Shown here one piece after another: positions 6,041-14,996 of a stretch of 37,268 nucleotides of DNA. The notes beneath the pieces were generated by a model. That model saw nothing but the letters and a program-made list of their open reading frames with translations. It ran no database searches and had not been told where the DNA came from. The first letter of the stretch is position 1. Every line of letters starts with the position of its first letter. The position numbers and the translations under genes were made by a program. The stretch comes from Candidatus Woesearchaeota archaeon (lineage in GTDB: Archaea; Nanobdellota; Nanobdellia; Woesearchaeales; ARS49), in the NCBI GenBank assembly GCA_016203305.1, contig JACQMY010000019.1:1-37268 (forward strand), written 5' to 3'.

Positions 6041-9000
6041 TTACTGCACTGAAACCAATCTTACCTTGAAGTGCAAGGTCTTATTGCCAAGCGGGTGAGC
6101 AACAGGATCAACACCATAACCCTCTTCAGGCGGAACAACGATGGTCCTCGTCTGGCCAGCAGTCATGTTCTCAATACGCCTCTCAAAACCAGCAATCAAC
6201 TTCCCTTCCCCAAACACAAACTCAAGAGGCTTTGTCACTTCAGAAGTCAGCAAAGTATCAGAAGTCACGTTCAAAGACTGCCAATTAACAATGCTAGAAT
6301 CAAACACTCGGTCATTATCAGTCCAGCCAATATAGTCAACCTTCAACAAAGCACCAGATTCAACCTTTGTCTTAGGCTTGAGGTCCTCAGGAACAAAAGG
6401 CTCAAGACCATTCCAGTCAACCTTCCAAACAGAAATCTTACCACCAAACAACTGGTTATCTTCAGCGAAATGACGGAAATTACGCAAGCCAAGCCCGTTC
6501 ATGTAGAACAGCCGCGTAAACATGCTCTCTGAAAGATCCTTCACAGCCGGCATGGCAACCATTTCGCGACCACGCGGCCACATCAAAACAACCAAACCAG
6601 CATTACCCCCATTCAACTTTGTCCTGGAAACATTCCCCTTCTTATCATAAGCAACAAGCTCGCCAGCAGAAGCCAAACCCTGGCTGACCTGAATCAAAGC
6701 AGACTTACCAGAAGCGTTAATAGCTACACTCCCACACCTCAACAAACCAGCATCAGGACCACAAGAAGCAGGCTCGCCAATATAACCATTCCACGGACTA
6801 ATCCATTGGTTAGCCTCCTCCTCAGAGCCAATACCAACAGCATGATTATAAATCTCACCTGCGTACTCCTCAGTCCAGTTAAACCGCTTCGCCATCTGAG
6901 GAACAGCATCGCCCTCAGGCAAGTCCTTCCACTTTATCCATACTTCAGCACGCTCAAAATCCCACATACCAAAATGGCTCCAGACACCAGCCTTGCCAAC
7001 CATGTCAGCACTAGTGATGAAAAAATCCTCAGGAGCATCACAATGAGTGAACAACAAAACATTCTCTGGAACACCCTCGCGCTTTGCTACTTTACGAGCA
7101 GACTCTTTGTCCAGCATGATCAACTCCTCAACAATCTGAACAGAACGGTAATGATCCTGAGTCACGTTAAACACGGCATCAAACGCGTTATTCGCACCAC
7201 AATCCAACATGCGCAAAATACCAACAGCCTCCTGCTCACTCGAAGTCTGCAAAGCACGACCAATCCAGTGCGCCTGAGGAGAGTTCTGCGTCGAACCATC
7301 AAACGTCACAGCACGATCAGAAATGTACTTGAAATGATGACCAAAGTCCCACCAAGAATTAACAATAGCATCAGGCGTAGACTTATCCTTAATCTGAGTC
7401 ATAACATTCCACCAAGCATCATTAACAATAGGAACATCACGAGTTGATTCCGCAAAAGAAACCTTGACCATATGAGGACCGGCCTGAACAGGACCAATAA
7501 TGGCAAGGCCGAGTAACACGATCAACAAAGCGCCAGTCAACTGCTTGCTTATATGAAGTTGTCGCTCGCCAAAACCACCCAAACGCTGATACAACAAGCC
7601 AGCAGCAGAACCAAAAGCAACAGCAAACGCAGGACCAATAAGCAAAATAAAACGAACACCCTTCAAAGAAGCATAAGTAGTTCCTAAAAACCACAAAGAC
7701 AACAACACAGTGTAAGTAACGTCAAACTTTCCATGCTCGTCAACCCTCATCAACAACAAAACAAGACCTAAAAGCGCAATGCCAAACATCAACGTGCCAC
7801 CAACAGACGCAACCACATCATCAAACCTGCTAGGATTCAGCTCAGCAACAGTAGTGTAAACGTTCGGCCACAAGTCAGGACGCGCAGCATTTTTGATAGA
7901 AGTAAAGGAAATAGCTCCCTGGAAACCACTCTCCAAAAAAGGACCAAGACCAATGAACAACCAGCCGAATAGCAGGCAAGCAGCAAAAAATACTCCGCCG
8001 ATAACCAAAAACTTACGCAAGTGGAAATTATGCAAAGCCTGGCGTATATTCTGTTTGCGCACGTGCAAAAACAACTCCAAAACGAATGCAACTGCCAAAG
8101 CAGCCAGGATAAAATCAAACAAATACCACCAGCCCGACCAAAAACGAGTATACAAAGCAATCGAAAAACCAGTTAACAAAGCAAAAACACCCTGCGCTTT
8201 CCAAGACTTTGCAGCCAGACCCTCACACAAAAGCCAAACAACAAGCAACGGGAAAAACACCTGGTAAATATCAGTATCAGCATGACCAAACAAAGTCCTG
8301 CCAGTAATCGCAGGCAAAACAGCAAGAGCAGTAGCGGCAAAAAAACCACCCAAAGGACCAGAAACCCTATTAGCAACCAAAAACGCCAAAATAATCGACA
8401 AAAACATGAACACAATAGGAAGATAATTTGCAGCCTCCATCACAGTAATGTTCTTGTCAAAGACCGAAAATACGAAGTATAAAGCAGCCATAACGTGCGG
8501 GTGCCAAGAAGGATCAACAGGCAAGCCAACAGGAGCATACATATGATTGTCCCAAGCCTCGCCATTCCGCAACTCATCATACACCTGGCCTTTTTCAACA
8601 ATATTCCTAGCTAAACGCAAGTAAAAATACGGGTCAATATCAGGCATGTAATTATAAGTCACACCATCACTCTCATACTGGAAATGCTTCTTAATCTCGG
8701 AAGTCAATCTGCTCTTTTCGCTCTCAAACTGAACACCAGCCTCAGAACGCAACTTCTTCACCAAATCATCAATAACACGAGCACGATTCGCATCAGGCAA
8801 ATTAGGATACTGCTGGCCAGCCAAAACAGTAGCCTGCTGGCGCAAGAAGTTATCAACACTCGAACCAGCAGTAGCATCTGCAAACGGCAAGTCCTGCGTC
8901 AACATGCGCATGTGCAAACCGCCCCACGGATACGTGCCACTACCATTCGGCAAAAACTGTAAAACAACAACCAACAACAAAGCTAACAAAACAGCGTGAC

Positions 9001-9163
9001 CTTTTGCAAAAGAAACAGCTTTCCTCATGTAAGGAGCCACCTTTTTTAGGGCATACAATGCCCCCTGGCTGTCAGAAACGATAGACTCATTATTCGACGT
9101 TCGTTGTTCGTTATTCGAATTCGGTGTTTCAGCAGATGAATTCCCTGACTCCTTTTCGTCCAT
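6041..9163 (-). CDS. aglB: STT3/AglB oligosaccharyltransferase with C-terminal FKBP-type PPIase domain
   Basis: 1040 residues from ATG 9163; an upstream TTG start (9181) is less likely because a TATA-like tttttaa sits about 27 nt before 9163. Roughly a dozen membrane helices span residues ~55-560. STT3 motifs are present: first-loop DID (175-177), HADTD (294-298), a TVAE loop motif (438-441) and the WWDFG signature (604-608). Residues ~938-1040 are an extra FKBP domain: VDYIGW, FDSS (954-957), GEGKLIAGFE, PPEEGYG (1011-1017), with FKBP12-like active-site Tyr, Phe-Asp and Tyr. The C-terminus of STT3 is extracytoplasmic, so the isomerase would face the acceptor side. The enzyme transfers lipid-linked glycan to Asn in N-X-S/T. 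Confidence 0.93.
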   Translation of the reverse strand: MDEKESGNSSAETPNSNNEQRTSNNESIVSDSQGALYALKKVAPYMRKAVSFAKGHAVLLALLLVVVLQFLPNGSGTYPWGGLHMRMLTQDLPFADATAGSSVDNFLRQQATVLAGQQYPNLPDANRARVIDDLVKKLRSEAGVQFESEKSRLTSEIKKHFQYESDGVTYNYMPDIDPYFYLRLARNIVEKGQVYDELRNGEAWDNHMYAPVGLPVDPSWHPHVMAALYFVFSVFDKNITVMEAANYLPIVFMFLSIILAFLVANRVSGPLGGFFAATALAVLPAITGRTLFGHADTDIYQVFFPLLVVWLLCEGLAAKSWKAQGVFALLTGFSIALYTRFWSGWWYLFDFILAALAVAFVLELFLHVRKQNIRQALHNFHLRKFLVIGGVFFAACLLFGWLFIGLGPFLESGFQGAISFTSIKNAARPDLWPNVYTTVAELNPSRFDDVVASVGGTLMFGIALLGLVLLLMRVDEHGKFDVTYTVLLSLWFLGTTYASLKGVRFILLIGPAFAVAFGSAAGLLYQRLGGFGERQLHISKQLTGALLIVLLGLAIIGPVQAGPHMVKVSFAESTRDVPIVNDAWWNVMTQIKDKSTPDAIVNSWWDFGHHFKYISDRAVTFDGSTQNSPQAHWIGRALQTSSEQEAVGILRMLDCGANNAFDAVFNVTQDHYRSVQIVEELIMLDKESARKVAKREGVPENVLLFTHCDAPEDFFITSADMVGKAGVWSHFGMWDFERAEVWIKWKDLPEGDAVPQMAKRFNWTEEYAGEIYNHAVGIGSEEEANQWISPWNGYIGEPASCGPDAGLLRCGSVAINASGKSALIQVSQGLASAGELVAYDKKGNVSRTKLNGGNAGLVVLMWPRGREMVAMPAVKDLSESMFTRLFYMNGLGLRNFRHFAEDNQLFGGKISVWKVDWNGLEPFVPEDLKPKTKVESGALLKVDYIGWTDNDRVFDSSIVNWQSLNVTSDTLLTSEVTKPLEFVFGEGKLIAGFERRIENMTAGQTRTIVVPPEEGYGVDPVAHPLGNKTLHFKVRLVSVQ
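9090..9124 (-). repeat. Variant heptad array inside the STT3 coding sequence
   Basis: On the + strand five phased 7-mers TTATTCG, ACGTTCG, TTGTTCG, TTATTCG, AATTCGG. On the coding strand they give the low-complexity segment PNSNNEQRTSNNE near STT3 residues 14-26, ahead of the first membrane helix. The 7-bp period matches the intergenic arrays, though the consensus (NNNTTCG) differs. Confidence 0.7.
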
Positions 9164-9206
9164 AACACGCACAACCAGCAAGCAGCTTAAAAATGTTGCT
9201 GTCCAT

Positions 9207-9366
9207 TAGGCGAAAGGATGAAGGTTGTAGGTACTAGGACGAAGGATGAAGGTGGAAGGTATTAGGCGTTAGGTTGTAGGTACTAGGACGTAGGCTATTG
9301 GCAATCGGCTGTTGGCAGGTTGTGTGCAGTGGGTAGTTTGTAGTGCGTAGGTAGTAGGAAGAAGAA
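9207..9366 (+). repeat. Degenerate heptanucleotide array E (longest)
   Basis: At least 16 clean in-phase units from 9207 (TAGGCGA, AAGGATG, AAGGTTG, TAGGTAC, TAGGACG and so on to TTGGCAG at 9318). A decayed GTAG-type part follows to about 9366. It lies between two minus-strand genes, immediately upstream of the STT3 promoter (TATA near 9187-9197), and fills most of the 227-nt gap. Confidence 0.9.
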
Positions 9367-9390
9367 TCTTCACCCTTAGACCTTACACTT

Positions 9391-10470
9391 TCATCCTAAG
9401 GCGTGCTTTGCAAACGCCAACAAACGAGGCTCAGCCAAAGCCAGACGCCACAAGAATCTCGAAGGATACTCGCGGGGATAGTCAAACAAAATACGCTTCA
9501 CACGAGGCTTCTGCATAAGCTCAACAAGCCTTTCGTAATCAGCATCAGAAAACCTATCCAAATAATTACGCAAATGCTCATGCAACCACAACTCCCTACG
9601 CAAAGGATTCAACGCCTTAGAGTAACTCTTTCCAGACTTTAAGCACTCAACCAGGGCGCGCGCAGACCAGATGCCTGTGATGATTCCGCCACCAGTAGTG
9701 TTTTTACACACACCAGCAGCATCACCAACCAAGTAAATATTGCCCTTCTGCACATGCTTCGCGCCATCATAAATAGGAATGGGGCCAGCCTGACGCTCGA
9801 TGATTTCACCACCAAATTTCTGCCGCAACAACTCAAAATACTGGTAAACATGCTTTTTAGTAGCAACACCAACCCTTGCCAAGCTCTCACTCTCCGGAAC
9901 AGCCCAAGCAAAAAAACCAGGAGCGCAACCACCAAAAAAAGTCAAAAACCACCTCGGATCATAATTTCCTTTAATCGTTGCTTGCGAGCCAACATAATAT
10001 TGCCGGCCATCCAACAAACCAGCAGCCCTGCCAACAGCAGAAAACGGGCCATCAGCACCAACCAGAATGTCGAACTGTTTCTTAATCACTTGCTCGCCAT
10101 GCTTAAAAAATGCCTTGCCATCCTTAACGCCAACAAACTTATGCCGTGCTGAAATTTTCACACCAGCATGCTCTGCCTGTCTCGCTAAAAAATTGTCAAA
10201 CTTGTCACGACAAATAACAAACTCCTTCAACGGAATGTCAACAACCCTTCCAGAAGGAGCATAAACTTTGACCCCATCCAACTCGTTGATGATGAAAGAT
10301 TGGTCCTTTTTCACAAAATCAAATAACACTTTTGTGACAATCCCTGTGCACGCAATCGGTCTGCCAATCCGCTCGTGCTCCTCAAAAAGCTCAACAGAAA
10401 AACCAGCACTTGCCAAATCAAGAGCAACAACACTTCCAGCAGGACCAGCACCAACAACCAACGCATTCAT
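9391..10470 (-). CDS. Geranylgeranyl reductase family flavoprotein
   Basis: 359 residues. The N-terminal Rossmann FAD motif is GAGPAGS (7-13), followed by the ACTGIV segment, VGADG-x-x-S near residue 145, and a second FAD motif YLVGDAAGV...GGGI. This is the geranylgeranyl-reductase/digeranylgeranylglycerophospholipid-reductase family, which saturates isoprenoid chains of archaeal ether lipids or related prenyl substrates. It lies between the kinase and STT3, both also on the minus strand. The 24-nt gap to the kinase stop suggests co-transcription downstream of the kinase. Exact substrate is uncertain. Confidence 0.85.
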   Translation of the reverse strand: MNALVVGAGPAGSVVALDLASAGFSVELFEEHERIGRPIACTGIVTKVLFDFVKKDQSFIINELDGVKVYAPSGRVVDIPLKEFVICRDKFDNFLARQAEHAGVKISARHKFVGVKDGKAFFKHGEQVIKKQFDILVGADGPFSAVGRAAGLLDGRQYYVGSQATIKGNYDPRWFLTFFGGCAPGFFAWAVPESESLARVGVATKKHVYQYFELLRQKFGGEIIERQAGPIPIYDGAKHVQKGNIYLVGDAAGVCKNTTGGGIITGIWSARALVECLKSGKSYSKALNPLRRELWLHEHLRNYLDRFSDADYERLVELMQKPRVKRILFDYPREYPSRFLWRLALAEPRLLAFAKHALG

Positions 10471-10494
10471 AAAGTTAAAAGAAGAAGAACACTA

Positions 10495-13257
10495 TTAATC
10501 TCTTTCGATCACGCCGTCAACCAGGGTTTTCGCCTCATCCTGGTATGCAGAATTGTCACGGTCAGCATTATCATCAAAATGCTGGTAACGCAACTCGCCC
10601 AAACGCCTCAACGTATCCAAGTAAACAGCATCATCATCACCCTGAAGCTTACTATCAAAGTAAGCACGGCGCAGCCGACCAACTTCACGCAAGTGCCACT
10701 CCTCACGCACGCGCATCCTCGTTGACAATGCGACATCCTCCCTGTTCCCCAAAGCATCAGCCTCAGTATGCGCTTCAGTCCTCAAATGATCTGCTTCCTG
10801 AAGGCAAACCGCGCGCCTCGTCAAAGGAGTATTACGCAAATAATCCTGCTCTGGAACATCCAACACTTGATCTAGACTTGCCCGTTCTTCAGTCAAACGC
10901 CTATCACGCTCAGTCTCGGTCATCCTCCTCAAAACAGTATCGCGATAAATCAAACGAACCCGGGCACCATACTTTTGAACAGCACGGAATGCCTGCTCAG
11001 TACGCTCACCACTGGTCTCATCACGCTTTGTTTCCGCATCAACCACAAAACGACGCGCGAGCTCCCGCAGCGCCTCAGCACTCTCTGGACGAGGAACGCC
11101 CAACTGCAAAGACGCTTCAACAGCCACAACACTAGGCGCATATTCAAACGCCAACTGCACATGCTCAGCAGCCTCGGCAAACCTATAGTCCTGGACAGCA
11201 GCACGATACCTCGGCATGAGTTCCTCTGCACGCTTCATGTTCTGCTCGCGCGTCAGCAGAGCATCCAAGTTCCTGCGTACCCCTTCAAGTTGTGCGCGGG
11301 CATCAGCACTCTCAGCACTTCTAGCACGACGAACCCAAGCATCAACCTCTGAAGAAGCACTGCCCGCCTGAGCGATAGCTGCTTCGATAGGCGCAACGTT
11401 CGCAGAATGCACACGCGCAAGATCAGCAGACAAACCATCATATTGACCTCTAGCGACGGCTGCGACATCCATTGCTTCACGACGGATTCGGCGCGTCTCG
11501 CCCCACTGGAAAAGACCATACACTGTGGCAGCAATTCCAAGCACACCTGTAGCTATTACTGTTGCGAACTTTCCGGGATTACGCTTCATCCAACGATAGG
11601 TCGGACCTCCTTCCAGCCATTCTTCTAGTGCTTTCGAAACATCATCCATTGATTGGTATCGATCCTTCTGCTCTTTTGACATCATCTTCGAGATAATCAT
11701 CGAAAGTCCCTTATCAACACCTGGATTCACCACGTGCGCAGGTTTTAGCGGAGCTTCGATTACACGCTTCAACAGCTCGACGAGATCCTTTGCTTTTTCA
11801 GCATGCTGATAGGGCAAATGCCCTGCAAGTATACGGTACATCAACGCGCCCAACTGATACACATCAGTCGTTGCATTAATCCGCTCGTTATCACCCATTG
11901 CCTGCTCGGGCGCCATATACTGCGGAGTTCCGATAAGCGCGCCCCTGATATTCTTCCTTTCCTCCTCTGTCAACTCCTGCTGAACGAGCAATGCCAAACC
12001 AAAATCCACCACCATCGGGTGTTTGTGATATTCGTCCTTGAACATTATATTCTCCGGCTTAATATCACGGTGCACCAATCCACTCTTGTGTGCTTCACTA
12101 AATGCCTGCGCAAGAATCATCCCCAACTTTGCAGTGTCACGTTCAGTTAGTTCGTCCCCACCTCTCAAGTACTGCTTTGGAGAATCGTCTTCAGGGATAA
12201 CAATCGCTCTTGCCATGGCTGGCACAAAACGAGAAGTGCGTCTGCTAGAATCCGTCTTGACGGCATGTCCTTCCTGCTTCTCAAGCAACTTCTCCAAATC
12301 TCCACCTGGTAAGTATTCCATCGCGATAACTTTCAATCCATTCCATTCAATGACATCGTGCACGTGACAAATGTTTGGGTGGCTTACTTCACACATCGCT
12401 CGTGCCTCGCCCAAGAACTTCTGTTCCAAATCAGGATCCTTCTGTTCATTCATCAAGAACTTTAAAGCGGCAGGTCTTTCTAACGTTTTGTGTTTTGCCA
12501 AGTAAACGACACCCATTCCTCCCCTCTTCACATACGCGTGCGGCTTCCGACGCTTGCCGTCCTCTTCCTTTGGTCCGTTCGCATCTATAATTAGGTAGTT
12601 CCCAATGGTCTCGCCACCCTGCAAGAGCTCCGCAGGAGATGGCTGCCGTGGTTCAGGCTTCTGCGTCCCCTTCGGAGCAGGAACATCAACTGTAGGACTA
12701 TGCGCGGCAGGACCCTCTGAATCAATTATGGTTTGTGCTTCACCTTCAACCCTCTTAGGAATTCTTGACGGTTGATTCACGGTCGGCATTGTAGAATCAG
12801 CATTCTCATCCTTAACGACTTGAGTAATAGGCGGGCCTGTTGGAGCAGCCGGTACAAAACCCTCGCTCAATAAGACCGGAGGCTCAAAATCTTCTAATCC
12901 ATCAATTTTTCCATCCAAACCAGTTGGTGCAGAGGTTGCAGGCGCGCCAGGAGCAGGAAGGTTAATTGTCGCGTCGAGAGCGGGTGGTGCAACATGTGCT
13001 TGTGGTTGAAAAGGCTCTGGAGCACCGCCAAGAAGTCGTGCTGCCATTTCTGCATAAGGATCGGCAGCAGTAGCTGGACTTGGATCAGGAATTGGGCCAA
13101 TAAAATCAGGGTCGTGAATACTTGGTAGCTGGCCAACAATAAAACGCTCGCCTTTTGGAACAACTGGTGCTGCTGGATCTGGAGCTGCTTCTGGTGGCAA
13201 ATCTACATATCCTTCTGGTTCGTATTCTGCAAGAAAGCCCAATGGATCGTCTGGCAT
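10495..13257 (-). CDS. Membrane Ser/Thr protein kinase (bacterial Hanks type) with coiled-coil sensor domain
   Basis: 920 residues from ATG 13257 (an upstream TTG gives four more). Residues 1-~210 are Pro/Ala-rich and disordered. Kinase domain ~218-548: glycine loop RGGMGVVYLAKH, Lys in PAALKFL (K266), HRDIKPEN (catalytic D398), DFG (418-420), PQYMAPEQ, so active by sequence. An acidic insertion follows the hinge (~330-370). One helix ~564-583 crosses the membrane. The ~335-residue C-terminal half is Ala/Arg/Glu-rich coiled coil or repeat helices, predicted extracytoplasmic. PknB-like topology is rare in archaea. A TATA element (13273-13287) ~26 nt before the ATG implies a leaderless mRNA divergent from the lipoprotein operon. 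Confidence 0.93.
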   Translation of the reverse strand: MPDDPLGFLAEYEPEGYVDLPPEAAPDPAAPVVPKGERFIVGQLPSIHDPDFIGPIPDPSPATAADPYAEMAARLLGGAPEPFQPQAHVAPPALDATINLPAPGAPATSAPTGLDGKIDGLEDFEPPVLLSEGFVPAAPTGPPITQVVKDENADSTMPTVNQPSRIPKRVEGEAQTIIDSEGPAAHSPTVDVPAPKGTQKPEPRQPSPAELLQGGETIGNYLIIDANGPKEEDGKRRKPHAYVKRGGMGVVYLAKHKTLERPAALKFLMNEQKDPDLEQKFLGEARAMCEVSHPNICHVHDVIEWNGLKVIAMEYLPGGDLEKLLEKQEGHAVKTDSSRRTSRFVPAMARAIVIPEDDSPKQYLRGGDELTERDTAKLGMILAQAFSEAHKSGLVHRDIKPENIMFKDEYHKHPMVVDFGLALLVQQELTEEERKNIRGALIGTPQYMAPEQAMGDNERINATTDVYQLGALMYRILAGHLPYQHAEKAKDLVELLKRVIEAPLKPAHVVNPGVDKGLSMIISKMMSKEQKDRYQSMDDVSKALEEWLEGGPTYRWMKRNPGKFATVIATGVLGIAATVYGLFQWGETRRIRREAMDVAAVARGQYDGLSADLARVHSANVAPIEAAIAQAGSASSEVDAWVRRARSAESADARAQLEGVRRNLDALLTREQNMKRAEELMPRYRAAVQDYRFAEAAEHVQLAFEYAPSVVAVEASLQLGVPRPESAEALRELARRFVVDAETKRDETSGERTEQAFRAVQKYGARVRLIYRDTVLRRMTETERDRRLTEERASLDQVLDVPEQDYLRNTPLTRRAVCLQEADHLRTEAHTEADALGNREDVALSTRMRVREEWHLREVGRLRRAYFDSKLQGDDDAVYLDTLRRLGELRYQHFDDNADRDNSAYQDEAKTLVDGVIERD

Positions 13258-13272
13258 AAGCTGCGGCAAACA

Positions 13273-13340
13273 CTATATTATATAAACATTTCCCCAGTTC
13301 ATCATTGAATAGTGGTATAATTCGAAAGGTTTTTATAAAA
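13273..13340. promoter_or_regulatory. Divergent promoters of kinase and lipoprotein operon
   Basis: Minus-strand TATA (TTTATATAATATAG, 13273-13287) is ~26 nt from the kinase ATG. Plus-strand TATA ttttataaaa (13331-13340) is ~25 nt from the ATG at 13360. Both genes would be leaderless, and the two TATA boxes are under 60 nt apart, so shared regulation is plausible. Confidence 0.65.
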
Positions 13341-13359
13341 CACTCTTGCAAGCACGAAT

Positions 13360-14136
13360 ATGCAACTCTTTAGTCTTCAAGGACGCGTGCGTGCAGCAAT
13401 TCTCGCACTAGGTATTGGATTAATGGGGTGCAGTTGGGGAGAACAATTACGCACACTGCGCAAAGATTATGATGATTCCCAAGCAGCTCACACTGCATTT
13501 GTAACCAGCAGTGTGGCGTTCATACAAAGCGCGTCGAGAACAATTGCTCGTCTAGACGAAGAAAAAGCAGCACTAGAAAGAGAACTGGCAACAGTCAAGA
13601 TAACAGTCGGCTATGTTGAGCTCAGAGACGATGAAGCCCTTCATAGGAGAATCATGGAAGACTACCGTACAGCATTTAAACGCGAAGTAAGGCCAGAACT
13701 GGACGCAATGGGAAAAGCCAGACGGGAAACCGTAGACTTCGTTGGCACCACAGGCTTGGCACTTGAAGAGTTCAGACGACTCATAGGAGAAGCGGCAGGA
13801 CCACCTGATGGAAGACCAACAGGCATTTACCAAGACAGAGTATTAGACGGAGAACAGAGCGGATTAATTGCAGGACTAACTGGCCGTGTCGAATCCATAG
13901 AACGCACGGACAGAAACGAAAGAGAACGACAATTAAGAAGCTGGCGCATGTTCTACCAAAACAACCAAGCAGCACGCACACTGGTTGAAGAACTACGCGC
14001 ATACATGGTGGACCCAGCACACAACCGCGACCAACGCGCAGCATACCTCACAACCTGGTGCAGACGAAGAGACACATTATATAGAGAACATTACAGAGCA
14101 CGCGGGCGAGAATTCCCCGGCGGAGGGCCAAACTAA
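13360..14136 (+). CDS. Coiled-coil lipoprotein 1
   Basis: 258 residues. An N-terminal basic-hydrophobic signal ends in a lipobox LMGC (C24), then a long charged helical region (heptad-like, about residues 30-130) with SRTIARLDEEKAALERE, followed by further helical segments. No family is recognised. The next protein shares the post-lipobox coiled-coil pattern (VKTIGRLESEMGTLRRR), indicating a tandem duplication. It is the first gene of a + strand operon divergent from the membrane kinase. A structural or sensor-partner role at the membrane exterior is inferred only from topology and context. Confidence 0.72.
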   Translation: MQLFSLQGRVRAAILALGIGLMGCSWGEQLRTLRKDYDDSQAAHTAFVTSSVAFIQSASRTIARLDEEKAALERELATVKITVGYVELRDDEALHRRIMEDYRTAFKREVRPELDAMGKARRETVDFVGTTGLALEEFRRLIGEAAGPPDGRPTGIYQDRVLDGEQSGLIAGLTGRVESIERTDRNERERQLRSWRMFYQNNQAARTLVEELRAYMVDPAHNRDQRAAYLTTWCRRRDTLYREHYRARGREFPGGGPN

Positions 14137-14137
14137 C

Positions 14138-14887
14138 ATGATGGGCTATCTGGCAAATATAGCACGACGTGCGTATGAATCAGTAACCGCACGAGTGTCA
14201 TCACGACGCGCATCAGGCATACTAGTAATTCCATTCCTCGGAGGACTGGCAGCGTGCGTAAGCACAGCAACACACGACGCGCTCAAAACAAGACATGGCC
14301 AGACTGTTGCAGACCTCACAAGTGCAATTGCAACATTGAGCTCAGCAGTGAAAACAATCGGTCGTCTTGAAAGCGAAATGGGCACTTTACGCAGACGACA
14401 AGCAGAACAAGACCAAAGATCAGGAGCATTTGCGTACGGACTAACACTGCTTGAAGACCAACATAATCGAGACCTTGCAGACGTCTATGGACATGTAACT
14501 CGAGAGGATGCAGGGCTTGCAGGAGAAACTGCGGCAGCAGAAGGACGCGCAACAGCACGAGCAGAACAAGCAGAGCGTGATGCAAGAGCATATGCAGACA
14601 GATTAGACGTTGCAGGACGCGCATACACAAATGGAACAGTCGCAGGGCTAGACAGCGAAAGCATAGCACGAGTTGGTTCTGTTACTGCAGTCAGGGACGC
14701 AGCAGCAACAGCACTTGACGCTTACAAAAGAGAAGAAGCAGCACGTGAAGCAGAACAAAACAGACGTCTTGGTGCAGCAGAAGCAGGCATCCGTGCGGTT
14801 GGACGACCTGAACCAGAACGCGCACCGCCTCCAGATCCTAACGACGCATTAAACCGTTTTGTCCGCGAAAGAAGCGGCCAGAAATGA
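14138..14887 (+). CDS. Coiled-coil lipoprotein 2
   Basis: 249 residues from the tandem ATGs at 14138, one base after the previous stop. An unusually long N-region (~27 residues, Arg-rich) is followed by a hydrophobic stretch and lipobox LAAC (C40). The mature part is almost entirely Ala/Arg/Glu coiled coil (residues ~45-230) with a short Pro-rich break (PEPERAPPPDP) near the end. It is paralogous in layout to the upstream lipoprotein. The frame is open further upstream, but the open part overlaps the previous gene, and the MM start fits operon spacing. Function unknown. Confidence 0.72.
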   Translation: MMGYLANIARRAYESVTARVSSRRASGILVIPFLGGLAACVSTATHDALKTRHGQTVADLTSAIATLSSAVKTIGRLESEMGTLRRRQAEQDQRSGAFAYGLTLLEDQHNRDLADVYGHVTREDAGLAGETAAAEGRATARAEQAERDARAYADRLDVAGRAYTNGTVAGLDSESIARVGSVTAVRDAAATALDAYKREEAAREAEQNRRLGAAEAGIRAVGRPEPERAPPPDPNDALNRFVRERSGQK

Positions 14888-14940
14888 AGCATTTGGGGAC
14901 AAATAAGTGAGTTAACTTCTGAGTAGTAACATATAGAAAA

Positions 14941-14989
14941 GCTTAAATAGAAGTATTCATGATAACAGTGTATTAATACCACTCGGGGG
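14941..14989 (+). promoter_or_regulatory. Promoter and Shine-Dalgarno of the 14997 gene
   Basis: TATA gcttaaata at 14941-14949; a purine run GGGGG at 14985-14989 lies 7 nt before the ATG. The leader end CGGGGGTAACAAAATG resembles those of the genes at 16286 and 20481. Confidence 0.6.
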
Positions 14990-14996
14990 TAACAAA

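Noticed and set aside
9164-9181. TTG at 9181 as the STT3 start
   Set aside because: It adds six residues. The ATG at 9163 fits the TATA distance for a leaderless mRNA.
13985-14137. Upstream extension of the second lipoprotein gene
   Set aside because: The extension overlaps the preceding gene by about 150 nt and is hydrophilic. The tandem ATG at 14138 sits one base after the previous stop and gives a proper lipoprotein signal.
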